Of a stretch of DNA of 64,000 nucleotides, positions 1 through 6,596 are shown piece after piece. The position numbers and the translations under genes were made by a program. Under the pieces are notes generated by a model. The model did not search any database and was not told the origin of the DNA. It saw only the letters and a list, made by a program, of their open reading frames with translations. The stretch's first letter is position 1; each line of letters begins with the position of its first letter. The stretch comes from Chryseobacterium arachidis (GTDB lineage: Bacteria; Bacteroidota; Bacteroidia; Flavobacteriales; Weeksellaceae), in contig NZ_FQUT01000010.1 in NCBI RefSeq assembly GCF_900129245.1, positions 1 through 64,000 of the forward strand. Reading direction: 5' to 3'.

Positions 1-108
1 CAATTTGATACATTTTAAAGTTAACAGACAAGCTTACCCTGTTAAAGTGATAGGCAAATAGTTTTTCAGAATATTCTCTGATTTCGATTTAAAATCTGTT
101 GTGCCGCC

Positions 109-213
109 TCATCTGGTGTTTTTCGGAACTATTTTTTTGAACGCAATAGAAAAATGCAAAAGATCTTCAAAACCTAATTTAAGATATGCTTCACCAGGCC
201 TTGATTTTGGGAG
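109..213 (-). pseudogene. Remnant of an AraC-type regulator (C-terminal HTH only)
   Basis: Minus-strand translation of this stretch gives a peptide containing 'LGFEDLLHFSIAFKK', which matches the second helix-turn-helix signature of AraC/XylS regulators (GF-D--HFS--FKK). It ends after about 35 residues at a stop at 109-111, and I find no upstream frame for the rest of the protein. I read it as a degraded gene downstream of the AhpD-like gene. The match is short, so the family call is tentative. Confidence 0.35.
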
Positions 214-263
214 CCCATGAAATTTTCTTGGTCTTTTTCTTCAGCTCCCAGTGGGCCTGCATG

Positions 264-707
264 TTAATCTTCTATTTGCAAGTGAGTGCTCAACGCAATC
301 CTGTTCCAGCCATTAATTGTCACGATAAGCATGATGATCTGTGCAATCTGGTTTTCTGTGAAAAATTCAGACGCCTTGCGGTAAGTTTCCTCGCTCAGTC
401 CGCTATGGTGGATAAGGGTAATTTCCTCTGTCATGGCAAGGACGGTCTGCTCCTGTTCTGTAAAGAATTTTGTTGCTTCTCTCCACGCACTTATCAGGAA
501 TATACGTTCAGGGGTCTCCCCATTTTTAATGGCATCTTTGGTGTGCATGCTGATACAGTAAGCACAGTTGTTGATCTGTGATGCACGGATTTTGACTAGC
601 TCTTTTAATGTTTGTGAGATATCAATTTTTGAAAGATAGCCCTCCAATCCTAACATTGCTTTGAATGCCTGCGGTTCTGTCGTGCTGATGTTGATTCGTT
701 TTTCCAT
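264..707 (-). CDS. AhpD-like / carboxymuconolactone decarboxylase family protein
   Basis: A 147-residue protein with the AhpD-family signature 'NNCAYCISMHTKDAIKNGE', where the CxxC pair (CAYC) and the following His are the redox-active residues of AhpD-type alkylhydroperoxidases. The family includes peroxidase-linked thiol oxidoreductases and carboxymuconolactone decarboxylases; the CxxC favours the former. Length is normal and both ends look intact. The gene follows a truncated Crp/Fnr gene (773-907). A palindrome overlapping that gene's stop codon is placed like an activator site for this promoter, which suggests stress- or redox-linked control. The exact substrate cannot be read from the sequence. 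Confidence 0.85.
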   Translation of the reverse strand: MEKRINISTTEPQAFKAMLGLEGYLSKIDISQTLKELVKIRASQINNCAYCISMHTKDAIKNGETPERIFLISAWREATKFFTEQEQTVLAMTEEITLIHHSGLSEETYRKASEFFTENQIAQIIMLIVTINGWNRIALSTHLQIED

Positions 708-732
708 TTTTCTTTTTTTTATTTTGCTACTA

Positions 733-777
733 CAAAGTTGGAAAAATGAGAGCCGGAAAAACTTAAACGGGTTTAAG
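733..777 (-). promoter_or_regulatory. Palindromic operator and -7 box upstream of the AhpD-like gene
   Basis: CTTAAACGGGTTTAAG (762-777) is a perfect 7+7 bp palindrome with a 2-bp centre. On the minus strand the box CAACTTTG lies at 740-733 and resembles the Bacteroidota -7 consensus TAnnTTTG. The palindrome centre is 29.5 bp upstream of the box, so near -41 of the predicted transcript. The palindrome contains the stop codon of the truncated Crp/Fnr gene. An almost identical operator occurs at 43189-43204. Confidence 0.55.
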
Positions 778-907
778 AAAAAATTTTTTTTCGGATTTCG
801 CTCAGATACTCGGGTGTGAAACCCAGATAGGAAGCAATGAGATATTGTGGAACACTTTCCAGAAATGCACGTTCCTTCTTGAAAAATTGACGGATCTTCA
901 GAATAAA
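773..907 (-). pseudogene. C-terminal fragment of a Crp/Fnr-family regulator
   Basis: Minus-strand translation ends in '...VPQYLIASYLGFTPEYLSEIRKK' and a stop at 773-775. This is the DNA-binding helix-turn-helix of the small Crp/Fnr regulators common in flavobacteria (compare the intact one ending at 30199). About 40 C-terminal residues remain. Above roughly position 905 the frame becomes AT-rich and unrelated, so the cyclic-nucleotide-like domain is missing. The break lies close to the left edge of the conjugative element, so element insertion or a later deletion probably removed the rest. Its operator (762-777) survives. Confidence 0.7.
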
Positions 908-1230
908 AAATGTTTTATTTATAAAATAAGGTATTACTATAAGGCGATTACCTGGTTTAATGATGGCGTATCTAATACCAATTTTTTATCTTTAAAGCTC
1001 AAATTAATAATGGGGTCATGAATGCCATATAGAGTTTATAGATTAGAATGATCTCACAATGGTATCTAAGCTTGACAAAAATAATGATGCCCAAAACGGA
1101 TTCGATCATATTGCATAGATTGCACGACAGCTTTGGAATTGCCGTCGGTTACTGGGACAGATCATCTCAGGATATAGAAGATGCATTTATAAAGAATTCT
1201 ACACTCCCAATTAATATTCCTCGCCAAATG
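908..1230. other. Non-coding junction between the left flank and the conjugative element
   Basis: AT-rich stretch between the Crp/Fnr stump and mobB. A plus-strand frame at 1048-1251 exists but overlaps mobB and resembles nothing I know. No tRNA 3' end, insertion-sequence end or clear direct repeat with the recombinase end is visible. In related elements a coupling ATPase gene usually follows mobB; none is present here. The left edge of the element must lie in this interval. Confidence 0.5.
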
Positions 1231-2511
1231 CTATTTCTTTGGTTTTTGTAGTTTCTTTTTCTTCATTCTATTTTCAAAATCTAACTCTTCGTAATTTTCA
1301 CCTTGACTTTCCGGCAAGATAGTTCCAATTCCATTTATTACAGAAATTGATTCACTATCTAAAAAATCAAATAACTTATGAGGTCTTTCGAAATATGAAA
1401 TTTTAACATCATCCTTAATGCTATTTACTTTTTCCCTTTCACTTTTCTTTTGTTTCTCCGGATTATCAACCCCATTCCAAATTTTATTAAATGCATTAGC
1501 AGAAAATTCCTTTCCCAATCTTGAGCCATTCCAAACTGATTTAGATTGATGATCAATAAAGGTAACTCCGTAAATTCGTCCAGTGATATTACGTCTTATT
1601 ACCGTACTAATTCCTATTTCTTGTAACTTTTTTTTAAATTCAAGTTCATTGGGCTGATTTTTCTTTGCTAAAATTAAAGCAACTTTCAATGTTTCGTGAA
1701 AAGGATTTGCTTTAAGTGCTTCTTTTGATTGTAATAAATGGGCACTCAGAACTTTTAATCCAGCATCTTTTCCAAATAATGAAGCTTTAAAAGGTTGGCT
1801 TACTTTCTCACCTTTATCATTTAAAGCAAAATATAAAAGTCCATCTTTCAACACTCCATTTTCTAAATTTTCCACTTTTTCGGCGGTAATATTAAATAAT
1901 GAAAGCAGGGCATTGTACTCTCCTATTGTCTGAAATTGATAATACTTTGAAATATTTCGAACTACAGAAGCGAGTTGCCTTTTAATATCTCCATAGCGAT
2001 AATCAACGGGAGTGAAAATCTTTTCATTTTGTGTAAGCTCTCTATCTTTAGCACTAAGCAGTTGATATTTTTTTTCAATTTCCCGACAAAGCTTCATTGA
2101 TTTTCTTTTCTCAAATTTATCAGATATCTTTTTCCCTTCTTCATCAACGCCAACACTAACTATATGAATATGAGTACGACTGATATCTGTATGTTTAAAC
2201 ACAACATAAGGCTGCTCACCGTATCCCATTTCATCCATATAATCCCGAGCAATTTGGATAAACTTTTCATCCGAAACCTGGTCTTTAGGATCTGGGTTAA
2301 GAGAAATATGTAGGGTTGCTTTTTCTGTATTTTTATTTGCTATCAAATAAGGTTCAAAGGATGAAGCTAATTGAGAAACAGAATATTTTCCGTTCTTCGT
2401 TTCAATCATTTTGTTCATGTACAAAATCTTCCCATTTTCGTTTTCTACCTTCAGTTGATTATAAGCTAAAGCTCCAAACAGGCTATTTCCCCTTCCGATT
2501 TTGGCAATCAT
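1231..2511 (-). CDS. mobB: Relaxase / mobilisation nuclease MobB
   Basis: A 426-residue relaxase that would nick oriT and lead the DNA strand into the recipient. The N-terminus 'MIAKIGRGNSLFGALAYN' and the three-His motif near residue 110 ('HTDISRTHIHIVSVGVD', with the HIH metal-binding core) are typical of the Bacteroides MobB group of MOBP relaxases. The C-terminal half is Lys-rich, as usual. It starts 2 bases after mobA ends, so the two are cotranscribed on the minus strand away from the candidate oriT. In intact elements a coupling ATPase gene commonly follows; here the element ends instead. Confidence 0.9.
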   Translation of the reverse strand: MIAKIGRGNSLFGALAYNQLKVENENGKILYMNKMIETKNGKYSVSQLASSFEPYLIANKNTEKATLHISLNPDPKDQVSDEKFIQIARDYMDEMGYGEQPYVVFKHTDISRTHIHIVSVGVDEEGKKISDKFEKRKSMKLCREIEKKYQLLSAKDRELTQNEKIFTPVDYRYGDIKRQLASVVRNISKYYQFQTIGEYNALLSLFNITAEKVENLENGVLKDGLLYFALNDKGEKVSQPFKASLFGKDAGLKVLSAHLLQSKEALKANPFHETLKVALILAKKNQPNELEFKKKLQEIGISTVIRRNITGRIYGVTFIDHQSKSVWNGSRLGKEFSANAFNKIWNGVDNPEKQKKSEREKVNSIKDDVKISYFERPHKLFDFLDSESISVINGIGTILPESQGENYEELDFENRMKKKKLQKPKK

Positions 2512-2513
2512 AC

Positions 2514-2948
2514 CTACTTTTTTTGAAGATAATTTTGATTAAATTCTTCCGTTAACTCAATGATTTTTTCACACAAACTTGCCATTTCAGCGGTTTGTTT
2601 TTCTAACCTATAAAGAAATGCGGCGGCTTTCTTCTCAGTAAAGCGACTATATAAAAGCTTAACTACCTGATTATAATTTACACCAACAGCACGAAATTGA
2701 CTAAAGAGAGAAGTCAATCTCATGTAAAAATCGGTAGTTCCTTTATCGATTTTGACCGTTTTAATCTCATTTTTGAATATCAGTGAAGTAATAAATTCGG
2801 CTTTATTGTTCATTCCTGAAGTTTCAAAACGGTTTAGTAACTGAGCATTTTCTTCATCTGTTAATCGAAAAACATGACGATGAACCCTAGCGTTCATCTT
2901 AGGCTTTCTTCCTCCTCTATTTTGTTTTACATTCTTTTTCTGTTCCAT
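2514..2948 (-). CDS. mobA: Mobilisation accessory protein MobA (relaxosome DNA-binding)
   Basis: A 144-residue basic protein with an N-terminal 'GGRKPKMNARVHRHVFRLTD' stretch, typical of plasmid and ICE mobilisation proteins that bind oriT through a ribbon-helix-helix fold and recruit the relaxase. The middle and C-terminus are helical ('GVNYNQVVKLLYSRF'), a pattern common in MobA/MobC-like proteins of Bacteroidetes elements. It precedes mobB with 2 bases between them and faces away from the inverted repeat at 3009-3064. The name follows Bacteroides usage; other schemes call this protein MobC. Confidence 0.85.
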   Translation of the reverse strand: MEQKKNVKQNRGGRKPKMNARVHRHVFRLTDEENAQLLNRFETSGMNNKAEFITSLIFKNEIKTVKIDKGTTDFYMRLTSLFSQFRAVGVNYNQVVKLLYSRFTEKKAAAFLYRLEKQTAEMASLCEKIIELTEEFNQNYLQKK

Positions 2949-3008
2949 CTATTTAAATTTAATTCATTAAAAAACTGACTTTGGAAGTTTTTTCCAGCCC
3001 TCTGCAGG

Positions 3009-3064
3009 AGCAAGTTGTTTTGAGGCACAAAAACAGTTATGAGGCACTCAAAACACAACTTGCT
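3009..3064. other. Candidate origin of transfer (oriT)
   Basis: AGCAAGTTGTTTTGAG (3009-3024) is matched by the inverted copy CTCAAAACACAACTTGCT (3047-3064); the arms differ only by a 2-base insertion. Between them the octamer TGAGGCAC occurs twice (3021-3028, 3040-3047). A large inverted repeat immediately upstream of divergent mob genes is the usual site of the relaxase nick. The nick position cannot be read from the sequence. Confidence 0.5.
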
Positions 3065-3327
3065 GTGTTCTATCGAACAACAATTCTGTCATCAGGACAG
3101 ATTATCACCTCCCTATTAAAAAGCTTAAAGCTTTTATATCTGCTTGATACAAATCCATTTGATACACTCATAAGCTATCATACAGTCAGTTGATTTACAA
3201 AGTAAAATACATTTGACAACAAATGATCTATTCACAACATATTCAAATTCTACCTTTCACAGTCAAAGACATCCATGTTAATAACATCAAAAGAAAATGA
3301 TAAGTTCTTTGTTAAGGCATTCTGTAA

Positions 3328-3491
3328 TGCAATCTTTCAATCTAGAAGAACAGATAGTAAGCAACCCGGATTGCCTGCAATCCTGCAATCTTGACCTCAA
3401 GCCATCTGGAATAGAAGAGTTACAGATAGATTACAGTCAGATCGTTTTGAGTGATTGCATTTCTGATCTCAGACCAGCGTGAAGGATTGCA
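3328..3491. repeat. Cluster of TGCAATC / GATTGCA motifs upstream of traA
   Basis: Six copies of TGCAATC or its complement (one is only six bases) lie in 164 bp, at 3328-3334, 3369-3374, 3376-3382, 3384-3390, 3453-3459 and 3485-3491. The copies at 3369-3390 are packed head to head with 1-base gaps. No gene is present between 2949 and 3648. The position directly before a ParA-like gene suggests a binding site for a partition or regulatory protein, but this is inference. Confidence 0.4.
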
Positions 3492-3648
3492 ATAAAAAAA
3501 GATTGACTCCGAGATGGAGATCTACCATGAAAGTATGAAAGCCATCCGCTCTGATTGTTGGTCAAGCATAATGCAAGAATGATTTCATGATCACCGTAAA
3601 GCTGAAGCTCAGTCTGAATATTAAATTTCAAACCTTAATATCTAAAAT

Positions 3649-4416
3649 ATGAACACAAAAAATCAACCTCTGTTTATTGCTTTTTCATCACAAAAAGGAG
3701 GAGTCGGAAAAAGCACATTTACGACACTTTTAGCGAGTCTTTTACATTATAGAATGGGCTATAATGTTGCAGTATTTGATGCAGACTTCCCTCAACACAG
3801 TTTAATGAAAATGAAAACCCGTGATCTTGCAATGGTCATGGAAAATCAGCATTTAAAAAAAATGGCTTACAAGCAATTCAGCACGATCAACAAAAAAGCT
3901 TATCCGATTCTACAATATAAAGCAGAGAATATTTTGGGAGCTGCACAGAAGTTCATAGAAACCTCATATATTCCTATTGATGTTATCTTTTTTGATCTTC
4001 CGGGAACCGTTAATACACCGGGAATCTTGAAATCTTTAGCAGGAATGCATTATATTTTCTCACCTATCACCGCTGACCGCTTAGTAATGGAAAGTACATT
4101 GGTCTTCACACAGCTTTTACAGGACGTGATTATGAAAAAGGGTGAAACCTCACTTAAAAGTATTCATTTGTTTTGGAATCAGGTCGATGGCAGGGAAAGT
4201 ACTCCTTTGTATACGATCTATAATGACTTGATCCATCATTTGGGATTAAATTTAATGGAAAGCCAGATAAAAAATTCGACACGTTTTCGTAAAGAGGGTG
4301 AAGAAAATACAAAAACAGTTTTTCGTTCTACATTACTACCAGCAGATGAAAGTTTATTAAGAGCTTGCAGACTCGATCTGTTCGTCAATGAATTCTTAAA
4401 AATCATTCAACTATAG
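3649..4416 (+). CDS. traA: ParA-family ATPase TraA of the conjugative element
   Basis: A 255-residue ParA/MinD-type ATPase. The deviant Walker A motif is 'SSQKGGVGKSTF' at residues 13-24. 'VAVFDADFPQHS' (switch I region) and 'VIFFDLPGT' (Walker B) follow. CTnDOT-like elements begin their tra region with such a protein, thought to act in element maintenance or positioning. It is followed 2 bases later by a DUF3408-type gene and then a TraD-like gene, forming a three-gene unit separated from traE by a 467-bp leader. The preceding TGCAATC cluster could be its binding or control site. Confidence 0.85.
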   Translation: MNTKNQPLFIAFSSQKGGVGKSTFTTLLASLLHYRMGYNVAVFDADFPQHSLMKMKTRDLAMVMENQHLKKMAYKQFSTINKKAYPILQYKAENILGAAQKFIETSYIPIDVIFFDLPGTVNTPGILKSLAGMHYIFSPITADRLVMESTLVFTQLLQDVIMKKGETSLKSIHLFWNQVDGRESTPLYTIYNDLIHHLGLNLMESQIKNSTRFRKEGEENTKTVFRSTLLPADESLLRACRLDLFVNEFLKIIQL

Positions 4417-4418
4417 TT

Positions 4419-4847
4419 ATGGAAAAAGACAATAAAAAAAATATCACCCCGGATATCAATGAGGAACAGATGATGAACCTGATGGTTGACGGAGTAAAAA
4501 AAGAAGGTCTGGAGATTCCGGAAACAGATATTTCAGCAACAGCAAGTGACATTGAAAACAAAAAAAGCAATACAAGTAAATCCTTTCAAACCTTAAAAAA
4601 AGCTTCAAAGATTATAGAGAGTTATGGGGAACAATTTCTTGTTACCCATTCGATGACAAAACGAGGAGACAAAAGTATCTACATTCGTAAAGAATATCAT
4701 GAGAGATTATCCAGAATCATTCAGGTAATAGGAAAAGATGAAATTCCCTTATATGCTTATTTAGATAATATTTTAGAGCATCATTTTGAACTTTTCGAGG
4801 CAGCTATCACTTCAGATTTTAATGAACATTTTAAACCCCTTTTTTAA
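4419..4847 (+). CDS. DUF3408-like conjugative transposon protein (TraB/TraC position)
   Basis: A 142-residue protein with a disordered, charged first half and a folded C-terminal half. The C-terminal motif 'KSIYIRKEYHERLSRIIQVI' followed by 'YLDNILEHHFE' recalls the DUF3408 domain, a ribbon-helix-helix-like DNA-binding module found after ParA in Bacteroidetes conjugative elements. It starts 2 bases after traA and is followed 2 bases later by the next gene. By position it should be the ParB-like DNA-binding partner of the ParA ATPase; that role is inferred. Confidence 0.7.
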   Translation: MEKDNKKNITPDINEEQMMNLMVDGVKKEGLEIPETDISATASDIENKKSNTSKSFQTLKKASKIIESYGEQFLVTHSMTKRGDKSIYIRKEYHERLSRIIQVIGKDEIPLYAYLDNILEHHFELFEAAITSDFNEHFKPLF

Positions 4848-4849
4848 TT

Positions 4850-5479
4850 ATGGAAATTTTAATCTTAGTTTGTTTGTTGCTTATTATTATATTAATGATG
4901 CAAGACAAAATCGTCCTTCAGAAAAGATCATCCAGAGAATCACCTCCACAAATACATCAACAATTCCCCGTTATTATAGGACCATCCAAATCTGTAAAAA
5001 GCCAATTGGAGTCAAGGCATTCCACTAAGTCTCATATCGAAAACGACGCAGATCAGATTCTTACTTTTGATCAGGATATCAACGAAAAGAAAGTTGATAT
5101 TCAAATTCCCCAGGAAGAATTAGATGATATTTTCAGGAGTACTCCAGATTATGAGGAAGAGGAAGAAGAATGGAGTCAATATCAAATATTCGATCATGAC
5201 AACGGTTCAGCCCAAGGGGTCACCTTTGAAGAATTAAACACCGTAGAGGCACTTCTAAAAAACCAAAAATTAGAAGAGGCTCAAAAGGAAACAGCGGTAG
5301 ATATTATTCAAAAAATACATGGAACCGAATTGTTCAATTTATTGGAAAATTCTGTTGAAGGCGCTTCCATCAAAATAGCTGAGCTATTGGATACAAAGCT
5401 TTCTTTTGAAATTAATTCTAATTCTTCCTTTTTAGAGAATAACAATTTTGACGAATTTGATATCGAACAATTTACTTAA
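4850..5479 (+). CDS. TraD-like conjugal transfer protein (function unknown)
   Basis: A 209-residue protein with an N-terminal hydrophobic helix ('ILILVCLLLIIILMM', residues 2-16) and a long acidic, probably disordered middle with a Glu-rich run (DYEEEEEEW). A short helical region follows ('FEELNTVEALLKN', 'VDIIQKIHGTELFNLLEN'). The layout matches the poorly characterised TraD protein after the DUF3408 gene in flavobacterial elements. It is the last gene before a long leader and a terminator-like hairpin. I recognise position and architecture rather than a domain, so the function is open. Confidence 0.6.
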   Translation: MEILILVCLLLIIILMMQDKIVLQKRSSRESPPQIHQQFPVIIGPSKSVKSQLESRHSTKSHIENDADQILTFDQDINEKKVDIQIPQEELDDIFRSTPDYEEEEEEWSQYQIFDHDNGSAQGVTFEELNTVEALLKNQKLEEAQKETAVDIIQKIHGTELFNLLENSVEGASIKIAELLDTKLSFEINSNSSFLENNNFDEFDIEQFT

Positions 5480-5946
5480 CAATTTATCCTTCAACCTAAT
5501 TTTAACATATTATAACTATAATTATATTTTTTTTAGAACTATTAGGCACCTTTATTGCTTCAAAAAGAAACGATTCTCATGTTTAATTTGAGTTTTCATG
5601 GTTATTAGTTTTTACCTGGCTTCGGCTAGGTTTTTTTATGTCATTTAATTTTTGCTCTACAGATCTTTTCTTTAAGATTCAAGTTTCACTTTAAAATACT
5701 TTCGCCACTAATATGAAGAAGGTCGTAGATATTAAATATCCACGAAAACCTCTAAATTTTTAATTGAATTAAATATTTTGTCTTCCACCCCTCTTCAGTT
5801 CGTTTTTCTTAAATGATTGGGATCCCACTTAAGGACAAACAATTCCTAAAAGTGCTACATTCTTAAAAAGCACCCTCCTTCCCTACACCTTTGTCTCCAA
5901 AGCCCACAGTGTGTGGGTAATGCTAACAATCTAAACTGTTTACATT
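5480..5946 (+). promoter_or_regulatory. Leader and intergenic region ahead of the traE-N operon
   Basis: 467 bp without a gene. It contains a small hairpin followed by a T run (5614-5637) and, closer to traE, the palindrome CCCACAgtgTGTGGG (5903-5917), a 6-bp stem 30 bp before the traE start. The layout (hairpin with T tract, then a long leader) would allow transcription attenuation of the tra operon, as is known for CTnDOT-type elements. No leader peptide is evident. Confidence 0.4.
5614..5637 (+). terminator. Hairpin with T tract after the traA unit
   Basis: ACCTGGC-ttcg-GCTAGGT forms a 7-bp stem (one G-T pair) with a TTCG tetraloop, followed directly by seven T. This is a Rho-independent terminator shape. 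It lies 134 bases after the TraD-like gene and 310 bases before traE. Confidence 0.6.
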
Positions 5947-6252
5947 ATGGAAAAACAAAGAAAAAAGATGTTGATTTCAGCATTGGTTTTAATCTTTACC
6001 ATCCCACTAGCTGCCCAAGGAAACGGTTCTGCAGGAATCACTGAGGCTACGCAGATGGTCACCTCCTATTTTGATCCTGCAACGAAACTGATTTATGCCA
6101 TTGGTGCGGTAGTCGGCTTAATTGGCGGGGTCAAGGTTTACAACAAATTCAGCAGTGGCGATCCTGATACCAGCAAAACCGCAGCCAGCTGGTTTGGAGC
6201 CTGTATCTTTTTAATAGTTGCAGCTACCATCCTACGTTCATTCTTCCTTTAA
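5947..6252 (+). CDS. traE: Conjugative transposon protein TraE (DUF4134)
   Basis: A 101-residue protein with a signal-like first helix ending 'TIPLAAQGNG' and two further membrane helices ('LIYAIGAVVGLIGGVKVYNKF' in part, and 'GACIFLIVAATILRSFF'). The 'GDPDTSKTAASWFGACIF' segment is highly characteristic of the TraE/DUF4134 family, a small inner-membrane subunit comparable to VirB2/VirB3 of type IV secretion. It opens the traE-N operon, 5-8 bases before traF. Length is typical. Confidence 0.9.
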   Translation: MEKQRKKMLISALVLIFTIPLAAQGNGSAGITEATQMVTSYFDPATKLIYAIGAVVGLIGGVKVYNKFSSGDPDTSKTAASWFGACIFLIVAATILRSFFL

Positions 6253-6260
6253 AATCATTG

Positions 6261-6596
6261 ATGATGAATACCTATCATATCAACAAAGGAATAGGAAGAA
6301 CGGTTGAGTTCAAAGGATTGAAAGCACAGTACCTGTTCATTTTTGCAGGAGGATTATTGGGAATACTCGTATTCATCATGATCATGTATATGGCTGGTGT
6401 CAATACCTATATCTGCTTACTTCTTGGAGGAACTACTGCTGGTCTTCTCATTTGGAAGACCTTTTCTCTCAACAGAAAGTATGGAGAACATGGATTAATG
6501 AAATTGGGAGCAAAAAAGAAGCATCCAAAGTATATCATCAGCCGAAAATCTATTTTCAGGTATATCAAGATACACTCTAAAAAAACTGTAGCATGA
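6261..6596 (+). CDS. traF: Conjugative transposon protein TraF (DUF4133)
   Basis: A VirB3-like inner-membrane protein of about 111 residues. The 'YHINKGIGRTVEFKGLKAQY' start is the TraF/DUF4133 signature, and two adjacent membrane helices follow ('LFIFAGGLLGILVFIMIMYM', then 'YICLLLGGTTAGLLIW'). Three start codons lie in tandem at 6258 (TTG), 6261 and 6264 (ATG); I chose the first ATG. The end overlaps the start of traG by 4 bases, indicating translational coupling, as expected for VirB3-VirB4 pairs. Confidence 0.9.
   Translation: MMNTYHINKGIGRTVEFKGLKAQYLFIFAGGLLGILVFIMIMYMAGVNTYICLLLGGTTAGLLIWKTFSLNRKYGEHGLMKLGAKKKHPKYIISRKSIFRYIKIHSKKTVA

Noticed and set aside
1048..1251. Plus-strand frame of 67 codons next to mobB
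   Set aside because: It overlaps mobB on the opposite strand, has no good promoter or family resemblance, and is probably a chance frame in junction DNA.
2981..3193. Plus-strand frame of 70 codons across the oriT region
   Set aside because: The frame crosses the inverted repeat and mob-tra spacer, has no ribosome binding site and no family resemblance.
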